Origin: an uncultured Lentisphaeria bacterium
Lineage (GTDB): Bacteria > Verrucomicrobiota > Lentisphaeria > Victivallales > Victivallaceae
Assembly (NCBI GenBank): GCA_903863035.1
Contig: CAIPAT010000289.1
Span: forward strand, 1-36,505
Direction: 5' to 3'
Length of the DNA stretch: 36,505 nt
The position numbers and the translations under genes were made by a program. This document shows, in pieces, positions 8,553 to 16,826 of this stretch (position 1 is its first letter; every line of letters starts with the position of its first letter). The notes under the pieces were generated by a model. The model searched no databases, had not been told where the DNA came from, and saw nothing but the letters and a program-made list of their open reading frames with translations.

Positions 8553-9908
8553 ATGAAGGACTATTATACGTTTCCCAAAAACTTTCTCTGGGGCGCCGCC
8601 ACTGCATCATATCAGGTAGAAGGGTATCCCCGCGCCGACGGAGCCGGGATTTCCAACTGGGACCATTTTGCCCATCAGCCGGGACGGATTGAAAACGATC
8701 ACAACGGCGATATCAGCGCCGCCCAGTATCTTAAATATAAAGAAGACGTCCAGTTGATGAAATCCATAGGCATCAAAGCCTACCGTTTTTCTATTTCCTG
8801 GTCGCGGGTTTTTCCAAATGGCACAGGCCGCATCAACCCCAAAGGTCTGGATTATTACAATAAACTCATTGACGAACTGCTGGCCAACGACATTCAACCA
8901 TGGGTCACCATGTTTCACTGGGACATGCCGCAGGCGCTGGAGGACAAGCATGGCGGCTGGCGTTCACGCAAGACAGTGGACGCTTTCGGCAAATATGTCG
9001 GTTATGTCACTTCACAGATATCCGACCGTGTAAAAAACTATTTCACCGTAAATGAAATTCTCTGTTTTACCAATCTTGGATATGAACTCGGGGTGTTTCC
9101 TCCCGGCTTGAAACTTGATGCAAAAACCGTTAACCAGACTGTTCACCACGGCTGTCTGGCGCACGGCATGGCGGTTCAGGCGATACGCGCCAATGCCAAA
9201 ACCAAGCCACAGATCGGGATTGCCGAAAATCTTAGTTCAATGGTGCCGCTGTATGAAACCCGAGAGCACATTGACGCCGCCAGAAAAGCTTTCCGCTGGA
9301 ATTCAGCCCCGAGAATGACCGCAATGATGGAAGGCGCTTATCCGGCGGAATGGCTTGAGCATATCGGAGCCAATGCGCCAGAATTTACCGATGAGGACAT
9401 GAAAATTATCAGCTCCCCGCTGGATTTTGTGGGCATTAACATCTATGCGCCGACTTATGTCAAAGCCGCGCCGGAATCGAAACTGGGCTTCGCGGAAATA
9501 CCAATGCCGGAAGGCTACCCGAAAATGAATATGCCGTGGCTCAACATCGGCCCGAACATCACTTACTGGTCACCGCGTTTCCTGAAAGAGCTCTGGAATG
9601 TTAAAGGAATATATGTTACCGAAAACGGCTGTGCGGCGATAGACAAACTCGACCATGACGGCAAAGTTTACGATACCGACCGTATCATGTACCTCAGAAA
9701 TCATTTTATTTCCGCCAGCCGGGCGGTAAATGAAGGAATCCCGCTGAAAGGGTATTTCGTCTGGAGTCTGATGGATAATTTTGAATGGGCATGCGGTTAT
9801 AACAAGCGTTTTGGCATAGTTTATGTCAATTACCAAACAATGGAACGCACTCCCAAGGCCAGTGCCGAATTCTATCGTGAAACTATCAGCCGTTCCGCAG
9901 TGGTATAA
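8553..9908 (+). CDS. GH1 family beta-glucosidase
   Basis: 451 residues, standard for glycoside hydrolase family 1. The N-terminus FLWGAATASYQVEG is the family signature. The acid/base Glu lies in YFTVNEILCF (about residue 168) and the nucleophile Glu in IYVTENG (about 356). The aglycone/glycone-binding stretch VWSLMDNFEWACGYNKRFG is intact near the end. There is no signal peptide, so it would act on cellobiose or other beta-glucosides in the cytoplasm. AAGGAG is 9 bases upstream. It lies 31 bases after the GNAT gene. Confidence 0.95.
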   Translation: MKDYYTFPKNFLWGAATASYQVEGYPRADGAGISNWDHFAHQPGRIENDHNGDISAAQYLKYKEDVQLMKSIGIKAYRFSISWSRVFPNGTGRINPKGLDYYNKLIDELLANDIQPWVTMFHWDMPQALEDKHGGWRSRKTVDAFGKYVGYVTSQISDRVKNYFTVNEILCFTNLGYELGVFPPGLKLDAKTVNQTVHHGCLAHGMAVQAIRANAKTKPQIGIAENLSSMVPLYETREHIDAARKAFRWNSAPRMTAMMEGAYPAEWLEHIGANAPEFTDEDMKIISSPLDFVGINIYAPTYVKAAPESKLGFAEIPMPEGYPKMNMPWLNIGPNITYWSPRFLKELWNVKGIYVTENGCAAIDKLDHDGKVYDTDRIMYLRNHFISASRAVNEGIPLKGYFVWSLMDNFEWACGYNKRFGIVYVNYQTMERTPKASAEFYRETISRSAVV

Positions 9909-9928
9909 ACACCCATGCTTCGGTAATT

Positions 9929-10804
9929 TTACCGGTAATAACTGTTTGTAAGCCACAAACCGGTATTGTATGGTTGATACTCATCGTTGGCCGGGCGCTG
10001 GTAACTTGAATTTGGTGAAGCTTCGTTGCCGGCGGGAACGCCGCTCTGATAATCTACGCCCATGTCTTGAAGCGCGGCGACAGCCGCCTTGTAATTACTG
10101 CCGGCGGCTTTTCTAAACCAGTCTTCCGCGATGCCGTCGCTCTGCTGAACACTTTGCCCTTTCAGGTACATCACGCCAAGATCGTATTGAGCCGGCGGGA
10201 TATTCTGATCGGCCGCCGCCTTGAACCATTTCAGCGCCTGTTTAAAATCTTTGTCAGAGCCTTCACCGTAATAATACATGCAGGCTAAGCTGTACTGAGC
10301 ATAGGGATTATCCTGTTCCGCGGCTTTCTGATACCATTTCATCGCCATTGGATAATCGAATTTGACCCGGTAATAGATGCAGGCCAGCCCGTATTGTCCG
10401 TGGGCATTGCCCTGGTCGGCGGCTTTCTGATACCACATCATCGCTTTGTCAAAATTCTGGGCAATCCCGTGTCCCAGGAAATACATTCTGCCGAGACTGG
10501 CCTGAGCTTTGGCATTACCCTGCATCGCGGCTTTCTGGAACCAAGTAAAGGCTTTAGCGTAATCCACATCCTCGCCAGTCACCTCCCCGTTGAAATACAT
10601 GCGCCCGATGTAATATTGGGCGGTGGCGTCACCTTTGGCGGCAACCTGCTGGAATAACTGGAAAGCATTATCGCAATCACCGTTGTTAAAGAGTTGGATT
10701 GCCCTGGCTTCATTATATTTAATTTCCGGAGTTTCGGCAGCGTAAAGATTTACCGCAAAAGCGGCGGCAAGAAAAAGCATGATTAAAGATTGCACGTTTC
10801 TCAT
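9929..10804 (-). CDS. secreted Sel1-repeat (TPR-like) protein
   Basis: 291 residues from the ATG at 10804, which has GGGAG 9 bases upstream; a TTG 20 codons earlier lacks support. A signal peptide (SLIMLFLAAAFAVNLYA, then AE) predicts a periplasmic or surface protein. About six Sel1-like repeats run from about residue 30 to 250, each with the A.....LG.MY..G......A..W..KAA..G pattern (for example AQASLGRMYFLGHG and YQKAADQGNAHGQYGLACIY). Such alpha/alpha solenoids usually mediate protein contacts. The C-terminus is Pro/Tyr/Asn-rich and probably disordered. It is convergent with the GH1 gene, 20 bases apart. Confidence 0.85.
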   Translation of the reverse strand: MRNVQSLIMLFLAAAFAVNLYAAETPEIKYNEARAIQLFNNGDCDNAFQLFQQVAAKGDATAQYYIGRMYFNGEVTGEDVDYAKAFTWFQKAAMQGNAKAQASLGRMYFLGHGIAQNFDKAMMWYQKAADQGNAHGQYGLACIYYRVKFDYPMAMKWYQKAAEQDNPYAQYSLACMYYYGEGSDKDFKQALKWFKAAADQNIPPAQYDLGVMYLKGQSVQQSDGIAEDWFRKAAGSNYKAAVAALQDMGVDYQSGVPAGNEASPNSSYQRPANDEYQPYNTGLWLTNSYYR

Positions 10805-10848
10805 AACCCGGTTCTCCCTTTTTGCAAATTTCAAAGATATCTTAACAG

Positions 10849-10878
10849 ATAATATTGTCCGCAAGAAAAATAATGCAA
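10849..10878 (-). promoter_or_regulatory. candidate promoter for the Sel1-repeat gene
   Basis: On the minus strand TTGCAT (10878-10873) is followed after 18 bases by TATTAT (10854-10849), about 45 bases before the ATG at 10804. The -35 box is weak. Confidence 0.3.
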
Positions 10879-11091
10879 TTCATGATTAATATTTTTCCCC
10901 GTCATTTAGGCCCCATCTTTCCCAGTTTTTAACCCTATTATGCAAGATGCGCTTTTATAATCCTGGAATCAGGGGGACTGCGATGTATTTTCCGGCTCCC
11001 GACTTTGATTGTGTGTCATTACAATTATGCAGAACGTGAATCTGGCAGTCGATGTTGGCAAATTGAAGCGATATATGGGGTAAGATGACGT

Positions 11092-11120
11092 TTGCATAAT
11101 ATTAGTGATTCATATATATT
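11092..11120 (+). promoter_or_regulatory. candidate promoter for the small lipoprotein-like frame
   Basis: TTGCAT (11092-11097) and TATATT (11115-11120) are 17 bases apart, 20 bases before the ATG at 11141, which also has a GAGGA ribosome site immediately upstream. Confidence 0.35.
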
Positions 11121-11140
11121 TTGCTTCAAAGGAATGAGGA

Positions 11141-11295
11141 ATGCTTTTATCAGGATGTGCGACATCCTTTGTTAGATTCAGCCCTGAAAAGAAAAAGAGA
11201 TGCGCAATGATTTTATCGGAATCTATCCTGCCACAATACTTGACGGCATATTTGTTGCAACTCCATTTGTTCCAATATTTGTTAAATTTGAATAA
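11141..11295 (+). pseudogene. possible frameshifted small lipoprotein (YceK-like)
   Basis: A frame opening at 11141 behind promoter- and ribosome-site-like sequence encodes MLLSGCATSFVRFSPEKKK, which carries an LSGC lipobox. In the same frame the rest (to 11365) looks random. Shifting back one base in the run GAAAAGAAAAAG (11186-11197) continues with IYPATILDGIFVATPFVPIF and a stop at 11293-11295. This resembles the YP.T..D...L..P end of small YceK-type lipoproteins. It could be a pseudogene, a sequencing slip in the A-run, a programmed frameshift, or chance. The family resemblance is weak and from memory. Confidence 0.3.
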
Positions 11296-11619
11296 ACAGA
11301 CGCATCTGAAGGCAAAGCCATGTGTTATTTTCTCTGACCTTTCTTTTTGGTGGGCTGTCTTATAGATATGCCCTTTTCAATAGTTTCTGATACACTTATG
11401 ATTCCATTCGACTTATGCAATAACAATCCCAAAACAAGCGAAAATACAGATCCGACCCGACCCTTTCCGCCGGAGCAGATACCGGGAAGCCATGACCAGA
11501 TGCTGCCACGCCGGAACTGAAACTTCTTGTCTCGCGTTTTATGTTATTCTATACGCTGTCGTTTATACCTTAATTAATACGTAAATAGCAAAAAATGGGA
11601 AAGAAAATAATTTAGCGGT
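11296..11619. other. intergenic region upstream of the rplM promoter
   Basis: No gene is visible. One promoter-like pair, TTGTCT (11527-11532) and TATACG (11550-11555) with a 17-base spacer, could be a second start for the ribosomal operon. No structured RNA was recognised by eye. Confidence 0.35.
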
Positions 11620-11647
11620 TTGACTTGTTCGAAAATCAGGGTATTTT
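11620..11647 (+). promoter_or_regulatory. candidate promoter of the rplM-rpsI-argC operon
   Basis: TTGACT (11620-11625) and TATTTT (11642-11647) are spaced by 16 bases. The transcript would have a leader of about 115 bases before the rplM ATG at 11771, long enough for autoregulation by L13 as known in other bacteria, though no specific leader structure could be confirmed by eye. Confidence 0.45.
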
Positions 11648-11770
11648 AATTTTCTCTTTCTTGCTCCGTAAACCCGATCGCGGCAGGAAAGGGATGATGC
11701 AGCTTATTGGATGTACGTGATAGATTGTAAAATCGAAACAGTAAAAAAAGACAATCAAGAGAACGAAAAA

Positions 11771-12199
11771 ATGAAGACTTATCTTGCAAAAACTGGTGAA
11801 ATCGAACGTGAATACATACTGTTCGATGCATCCGAGGCTCCGCTGGGCAGACTTGCGGTGAAAATCGTCAACGCGCTCAGAGGCAAGGACAAGCCGACCT
11901 TTACTCCGCATATTGACACCGGTAACTTTGTTATCGTGATCAACGCGGCGAAGGCAGTCCTGACCGGAAAAAAATCGATGGAAAAGATGTATCAGACTTA
12001 CAGCGGACATCCGAGCGGCCAGAAGGATTTCACGGCCGAAACGATGCGCGACAAGCATCCGGAACGCATGGTTAAATCAGCCGTATGGGGCATGCTTCCC
12101 AAAGGCAGACTTGGCCGTTCACATCTGCGTAAACTGAAAGTTTATGCCGGTACTGACCATCCGCACGCGTCTCAGAACCCTGTTAAAGTCACACTCTAA
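11771..12199 (+). CDS. rplM: 50S ribosomal protein L13
   Basis: 142 residues, the standard L13 length. Family motifs include LGRLAVKIVNALRGKDKPTF, DTGNFVIVINA, TYSGHPSGQKD, VWGMLPKGRLGRSHLRKLKV and YAGTDHPHASQNP. The start MKTYLAKTGE at 11771 matches the family N-terminus; a longer frame from 11711 adds 20 residues with no homology expected. The ribosome site is weak (AAGAG about 9 bases upstream). It is followed by rpsI after 13 bases, the near-universal L13-S9 pairing. Confidence 0.97.
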   Translation: MKTYLAKTGEIEREYILFDASEAPLGRLAVKIVNALRGKDKPTFTPHIDTGNFVIVINAAKAVLTGKKSMEKMYQTYSGHPSGQKDFTAETMRDKHPERMVKSAVWGMLPKGRLGRSHLRKLKVYAGTDHPHASQNPVKVTL

Positions 12200-12212
12200 G
12201 GAGTAATACGAT

Positions 12213-12620
12213 ATGGTAAAAATGGCTAACAAGACTGAAGAAATTTGGGCAACCGGACGCAGAAAATGCGCAGTCGCCCGAGTACGGATTAAACCCGGAA
12301 CCGGAAAGATCCTTATCAACGGCAAAGCGCTGGACAAGTATTTCCCGACCGAATCCATCAGCGGATACATTTATCAGCCGCTGTCAGTGACTGACGCACA
12401 AGGAAAATTTGATATCACCGCCAACATCACCGGCGGCGGACCCGCAGGCCAGGCCGGCGCACTCCGTCACGGCGTTGCCCGCGCACTGGTAAAATATGAC
12501 GAATCTCTGCGTTCAGTTCTGAAAAATTGCGGTATGCTTACCCGCGATGCCAGAGTCAAGGAACGTAAGAAATCCGGTCAGCCCGGTGCTCGTAAACGGT
12601 TCCAGTTTTCCAAGCGTTAA
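12213..12620 (+). CDS. rpsI: 30S ribosomal protein S9
   Basis: 135 residues. It begins WATGRRKCAVARVRIKPGTG, contains GGGPAGQAGALRHGVARALV and ends in the basic tail KKSGQPGARKRFQFSKR; the SKR terminus reaches the P-site tRNA in known ribosomes. AAGGAG lies 9 bases before the ATG at 12213; a second ATG at 12222 is too distant. It is cotranscribed with rplM. Confidence 0.97.
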   Translation: MVKMANKTEEIWATGRRKCAVARVRIKPGTGKILINGKALDKYFPTESISGYIYQPLSVTDAQGKFDITANITGGGPAGQAGALRHGVARALVKYDESLRSVLKNCGMLTRDARVKERKKSGQPGARKRFQFSKR

Positions 12621-12644
12621 TCAGATTTATGGCAGGAGTTTGTC

Positions 12645-13676
12645 ATGTCTGAAATCCGTGCTGCAGTGGTTGGAGCTTCGGGTTATTCCGGAGAAGAACT
12701 CGTTCGTCTGCTGTCAAGGCATCCCCGTTGCGAACTGGCGGTGATTACATCCCGCCAGTACGCCGGTAAACCTGTCGGCGAAATTTTTCCGCGTTATGCT
12801 GAAAATAAGTTGCTGTTTACCGCGCCGGACGTCAAAGCGATTGCCGAACAATGCGATGTGGCTTTTCTGGCGCTGCCCCACGGGCTGGCGACGGAATTCG
12901 CCATACCGCTGCTTGAAGCAGGCGTGACAGTTATCGACATCAGTGCTGATTTCAGACTTAAAAGCACCGCCAAATACAAAGAATATTACAAAGAAGAGCA
13001 TCCGTCCCCGGAACTTCTCAAGAAAGCCGTATACGGTCTGCCCGAACGCTATCGCGAGAAGATCCGCCAGGCAGACCTCATCGCCTGCCCCGGATGCTAT
13101 CCCACCAGTTCCATCTTGCCGACCGCACCTATACTGGCCTCTGGCCTTGCCTCGAAAGACGGGATCGTTATCGCCAGTATGAGCGGCGTCTCCGGCGCCG
13201 GCCGCAAAGTCGATCTGGCATATATTTTCCCGGAATGTAACGAAAGCCTCCGGGCCTATTCAGTTACCGGACATCGCCATCTGCCGGAAATCGAGCAGGA
13301 ACTTGCTGCCGCTGTCGGTCCGCAGAGCGAAGTTGCAATCAATTTCATACCTCATCTTGTCCCGGTCACTCGCGGGATAAACTCCACGATCCTGTTGTAT
13401 GCCAATCCTGGCTGCACCGTGGAAAAAGTTGAACAGGTTCTGAACGAGACATACGCGAAAGAGCGTTTTGTCCGCGTACTGCCGAAAGGTCGCCTTTCCG
13501 ACACCAAATACGTCACCATGACTAACGTTTGCGAAATCGGATTCAGTTTTGACAATCATACCGGAAAAATCATATTGACCGGAGCGATTGACAATCTGAC
13601 CAAAGGCGCCTCCGGCCAGGCAATACAATGCATGAATATCAGGTTCGGGTTTGAAGAAACCGACGGATTACTTTGA
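12645..13676 (+). CDS. argC: N-acetyl-gamma-glutamyl-phosphate reductase
   Basis: 343 residues, the usual type 1 ArgC length. It performs the NADPH-dependent reduction of N-acetylglutamyl phosphate in arginine synthesis. It opens with the dinucleotide-binding loop VVGASGYSGEELVRLLSRHP. The catalytic Cys is in CPGCYPTSSILP (about residue 151) and the active-site His in SVTGHRHLPEIEQ (about 208-217). AGGAG is 6 bases upstream. It begins 24 bases after rpsI, so it probably shares the ribosomal transcript. No other arg genes are present in the window. Confidence 0.95.
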   Translation: MSEIRAAVVGASGYSGEELVRLLSRHPRCELAVITSRQYAGKPVGEIFPRYAENKLLFTAPDVKAIAEQCDVAFLALPHGLATEFAIPLLEAGVTVIDISADFRLKSTAKYKEYYKEEHPSPELLKKAVYGLPERYREKIRQADLIACPGCYPTSSILPTAPILASGLASKDGIVIASMSGVSGAGRKVDLAYIFPECNESLRAYSVTGHRHLPEIEQELAAAVGPQSEVAINFIPHLVPVTRGINSTILLYANPGCTVEKVEQVLNETYAKERFVRVLPKGRLSDTKYVTMTNVCEIGFSFDNHTGKIILTGAIDNLTKGASGQAIQCMNIRFGFEETDGLL

Positions 13677-13791
13677 TTTAAGCTGAATTGTTCTGTTTTT
13701 TACGGAACTTTGTTGTTTATAAAGAGTCTAACTGTTACGTTATGTATATTATTGTATATTCTGTGCAGGTTTTTTAGATAATAAAGTTGAA

Positions 13792-13820
13792 TTGACGCTG
13801 AAAGTGTTTTATTGTATGTA
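13792..13820 (+). promoter_or_regulatory. candidate promoter of the SPFH/metal ATPase/ABC operon
   Basis: TTGACG (13792-13797), a 17-base spacer and TATGTA (13815-13820) lie in the 197-base gap after argC, about 54 bases before the first SPFH gene. The spacing is ideal. No clear terminator was seen between argC and this site, so read-through is possible. Confidence 0.5.
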
Positions 13821-13873
13821 GAAACCTGATGAATACGAGAATTTTTTGAAGTATAAATCTATTTTGAGGTTCT

Positions 13874-15802
13874 ATGGAAACAGATAAAGTCCTGAGAGAG
13901 AATATTGATAATTCCAAACTGTTAGTTAAACTTTCCATTATCGGCGGCATCGGCAGTGCTGTTATGGCAATTCTGGTTCTGATCCTGAGCGGAATATCCA
14001 GCTGGGCCGGTTCCGATGTATTCGCGCTGTCATTACTTCCTCTTACTTTAGCTGTAGTTTTCGCGATCGGCTCAATGATTTACGGGATTCTGTCCGCATC
14101 CGCCACGCAGGAAGACGAGGATAAAAGACTGCTGGAAAAACGTAAAGAAAATATCGCGGTTATCAATGTAAATGAAGATGTCCGTTTCACTGCCGGCAGG
14201 TCATTCGATAATTACAAGAAATACACGCCTTACTTTCTGGCGGCGTTTGCTGCGGTAATCACATTCTCGCTGCTGGTGATGTTCTGGTATTATCATAGCG
14301 TCCGCACCGTAGTTCCGGTTCCGGAGAATGCACTGAAAAGCGCATTTGTCGCGGTTATACTCATGTGCATTTGTATTTTTTCAGGAGCCTTTTTTGTCGG
14401 ACAGTCGCGGGATAAAGATTTCCGGTGGTTGAGGCCGCTTGGCGCATGGCTGATTCTGGCCTTTGTTATTTCGCTGTTTACCACTTTTTCCGCACTCATG
14501 TTTCGTTTCGGCTATCCGCAAGTGGACAAATATCTCAGCCGCATAACCTTCACGCTTTATGCGCTGCTCGGATTTGAATTTATCATCAATTTCATTACCG
14601 AATTTTACCGTCCGCGGACAATTGAAGAACCCCGTCCGGTATTTGAGAGCCGCCTGCTGGCGCTGTTTACTGAGCCTGGCGGCGTAGCCAGAAATGTGGC
14701 TGATATGCTTGATTATCAATTCGGATTTAAAGTTTCTAAGACCTGGATTTCGGAGTTCACGGAAAAATATCTTTTCCGCCTGGCCATAGTATGGCTTATC
14801 TGCCTGTGGATGTTTACCTGCATCTTCGAAGTCGGTCCGTCCCAGGTGGGAGTAAGAGAACAGTTCGGCAAGATTGTTTCCGAAGAGTTGCTGACTCCGG
14901 GAGTTTACTTCACCCTGCCCTACCCTTTCGGGAAAATTAGCCGCTATTCCTGCACTGAAATTCACGATGTGCTGGTCGGCCCCGGAATGATTGATGAGAA
15001 TGGCAAGAAGTTAAGACCGGAAATTGTGACCTGGACTGAAAAACATTATGCAACTGAATCCGAATTCCTGGTAGCATCTGAAAAAGTTGACAAAACGCTG
15101 AAACCGGCAACATCCGTTTCATTCCTTGGCATCAGCCTGCCGATCCAGTACCGGATCAGAGAAAGCGGCCTGATTAATTTTGCCTACAAACACAAAGACG
15201 CGCCCAGGATTCTCCAGAACATCGGAGAAATGATCGCAACTAAATATTTTGCCAGTGTTTCTATCATGGAAATCATGTCTTCCGGTCGCCAGAAAGCAGC
15301 TGCAGATCTCAAAAAGCAGATACAGCAAGCGGCCGATGACCAGAATCTCGGAGTAGATATCGTGTATGTAAATCTGCATGACGTACATCCGCCGACAGAA
15401 AAAGTTGCCCCGGCGTTCGAAGCCGTAATCGGCTCAATTGAAGAAAAAGAAACTGAAATTCTAAAAGCGAAAAGCTATCGCGAAAGAATCATTCCGCAGG
15501 CGCAGGCGGATAAAATGCAAATTGAAGCTCAGGCCAAATCCTACCGTTATCAAATCACCACGGTTGCTCAGGCTGAAGGTGAAAGATTCAACAAGCAGCT
15601 TCAGGCTTATGAGGCGATGCCGGAGTTCTTCAAGCTTAGAACCTATCTGGATATGCTGGAAAAAGATTGTGCAGATACAAGAAAATACATTATGAGCTCA
15701 TCAATTCCAAATGAAATATATGAGTTGAATTTTGAACAGAAAGCCAGGTTTGACTTGATTGACACTAATGTCAATTCGCTCAGTGACCAGCCTGGAAAAT
15801 AA
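13874..15802 (+). CDS. polytopic membrane protein with C-terminal SPFH/Band 7 domain (HflK-like)
   Basis: 642 residues. The first 300 hold about seven hydrophobic segments, roughly at residues 17-40, 52-76, 116-140, 155-175, 190-212, 220-242 and 298-318. A Band 7/SPFH domain follows immediately, starting GPSQVGVREQFGKIVSEELL and continuing TPGVYFTLPYPFGKI. The tail (about 500-600) is a charged helix rich in Lys, Glu, Gln and Ala, such as ERIIPQAQADKMQIEAQAKS, typical of the coiled coils that build stomatin/HflKC rings. HflK normally has one membrane helix and about 400 residues, so the polytopic N-terminus is unusual. It leads a seven-gene operon; the next SPFH gene starts 45 bases later. The domain call is firm, the function inferred. 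Confidence 0.85.
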   Translation: METDKVLRENIDNSKLLVKLSIIGGIGSAVMAILVLILSGISSWAGSDVFALSLLPLTLAVVFAIGSMIYGILSASATQEDEDKRLLEKRKENIAVINVNEDVRFTAGRSFDNYKKYTPYFLAAFAAVITFSLLVMFWYYHSVRTVVPVPENALKSAFVAVILMCICIFSGAFFVGQSRDKDFRWLRPLGAWLILAFVISLFTTFSALMFRFGYPQVDKYLSRITFTLYALLGFEFIINFITEFYRPRTIEEPRPVFESRLLALFTEPGGVARNVADMLDYQFGFKVSKTWISEFTEKYLFRLAIVWLICLWMFTCIFEVGPSQVGVREQFGKIVSEELLTPGVYFTLPYPFGKISRYSCTEIHDVLVGPGMIDENGKKLRPEIVTWTEKHYATESEFLVASEKVDKTLKPATSVSFLGISLPIQYRIRESGLINFAYKHKDAPRILQNIGEMIATKYFASVSIMEIMSSGRQKAAADLKKQIQQAADDQNLGVDIVYVNLHDVHPPTEKVAPAFEAVIGSIEEKETEILKAKSYRERIIPQAQADKMQIEAQAKSYRYQITTVAQAEGERFNKQLQAYEAMPEFFKLRTYLDMLEKDCADTRKYIMSSSIPNEIYELNFEQKARFDLIDTNVNSLSDQPGK

Positions 15803-15847
15803 GCATATTAAATAATTTAAATAGAATAAAATGGAGGCGAAGACAAT

Positions 15848-16801
15848 ATGACGGCAGAAGTAAATAATACAAAGATTATCAGGCATTGGCCGACTATGTT
15901 ACTGGGACTGATTGTAGGTGCGATTTTCATGATCGCAGTATTTTCCTTTAAAATAAACAGTACTGAAACTGCGGTAGTTACCACATTCGGCAAGATTGAA
16001 GCGCTGACAGCCGGACCGGGGCTGCATTTCCGCTGGCCGTATCCAGTTCAGGAAATTTTTAAATTTGACAATCGTTACTGCTGCTTTAACGGTAATGTCG
16101 GCAAGCTCGAAGAAACCATGACTAAAGATGGTCAGAACATCATCGCCGGAATTTACATTATTTATCGTATTGATGATGCCAAAGAGTTTTTCAGAAGCAT
16201 GGTCACCATGACCAACGCCGAAGATCAGCTTAATAATTGGATGAGAAGCATTAAAGATGAGACTTTCGGCAAATACGAATTTAATCAGCTCATCAACACT
16301 AACCCTGAAAAGATGCGTCTCGGCCAGATCGAATCCGAAATCTGCGATAAGCTCAACACAAAAGCCAAGCCTTACGGGATCTTAATAAAATCCGCCGGCA
16401 TCAAAACTATCAATGTTCCGAAATCTGTCAGCGAAAAAGTTTTTGAACGCATGATTCAGGAGCGAAACGTTGTCGCTTCAGGATTCCGCGCCGCCGGCGA
16501 AAAAGAAGCCAAAGAAATCAAGATCAATGCAGATACTGAAAGACAGGTTGTTCTGACTGACGCAGAAGCTGCCGCCAAGGAAATCCGGGCGCAGGGCGAT
16601 GCGGATGCCGCCAAATATTACGCAGTATTCAAGAAAAATCCGGAACTGGCCACTTTTCTCAGAAAACTTGATTCTCTGCGCAAGATCATGAAATCCAGAA
16701 CCACGCTGGTACTGGACACCGACTCGGCGCCATTCGATTTAATGAAAATGAATGCCGATAAATTGAAACCGTCCGCACCGGTCAATACTGAAAAGAAATA
16801 A
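15848..16801 (+). CDS. SPFH/Band 7 protein, HflC-like
   Basis: 317 residues, close to E. coli HflC (334). One N-terminal membrane helix (about residues 17-37) precedes the SPFH domain, which starts with STETAVVTTFGKIEAL and contains PGLHFRWPYPVQEIFKFDNR. A charged helical tail follows (EKEAKEIKINADTERQVVL, about 217-235). In E. coli HflC and HflK form a cage around the FtsH protease; no ftsH is present here. GGAGG sits 10 bases before the ATG. It is flanked by two further SPFH genes, so a hetero-oligomer is likely. I avoid naming it hflC because orthology is not settled. Confidence 0.87.
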   Translation: MTAEVNNTKIIRHWPTMLLGLIVGAIFMIAVFSFKINSTETAVVTTFGKIEALTAGPGLHFRWPYPVQEIFKFDNRYCCFNGNVGKLEETMTKDGQNIIAGIYIIYRIDDAKEFFRSMVTMTNAEDQLNNWMRSIKDETFGKYEFNQLINTNPEKMRLGQIESEICDKLNTKAKPYGILIKSAGIKTINVPKSVSEKVFERMIQERNVVASGFRAAGEKEAKEIKINADTERQVVLTDAEAAAKEIRAQGDADAAKYYAVFKKNPELATFLRKLDSLRKIMKSRTTLVLDTDSAPFDLMKMNADKLKPSAPVNTEKK

Positions 16802-16826
16802 TCACTAAAGAGAATGATTGCACATT

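Larger units (their letters stand above)
10805..11140. other. gene-poor intergenic region
   Basis: About 336 bases upstream of the Sel1 gene and before the possible lipoprotein. It holds the candidate promoters at 10849-10878 (minus) and 11092-11120 (plus). Only very short frames (18 codons or fewer) occur, such as one beginning at 10983. It may contain decayed coding sequence, but no gene can be recognised. Confidence 0.4.

Noticed and set aside
9921..9934. CGGTAA/TTACCG as a bidirectional terminator between the GH1 and Sel1 genes
   Set aside because: The stem is short with a two-base loop and no T-run on either strand; too weak to call.
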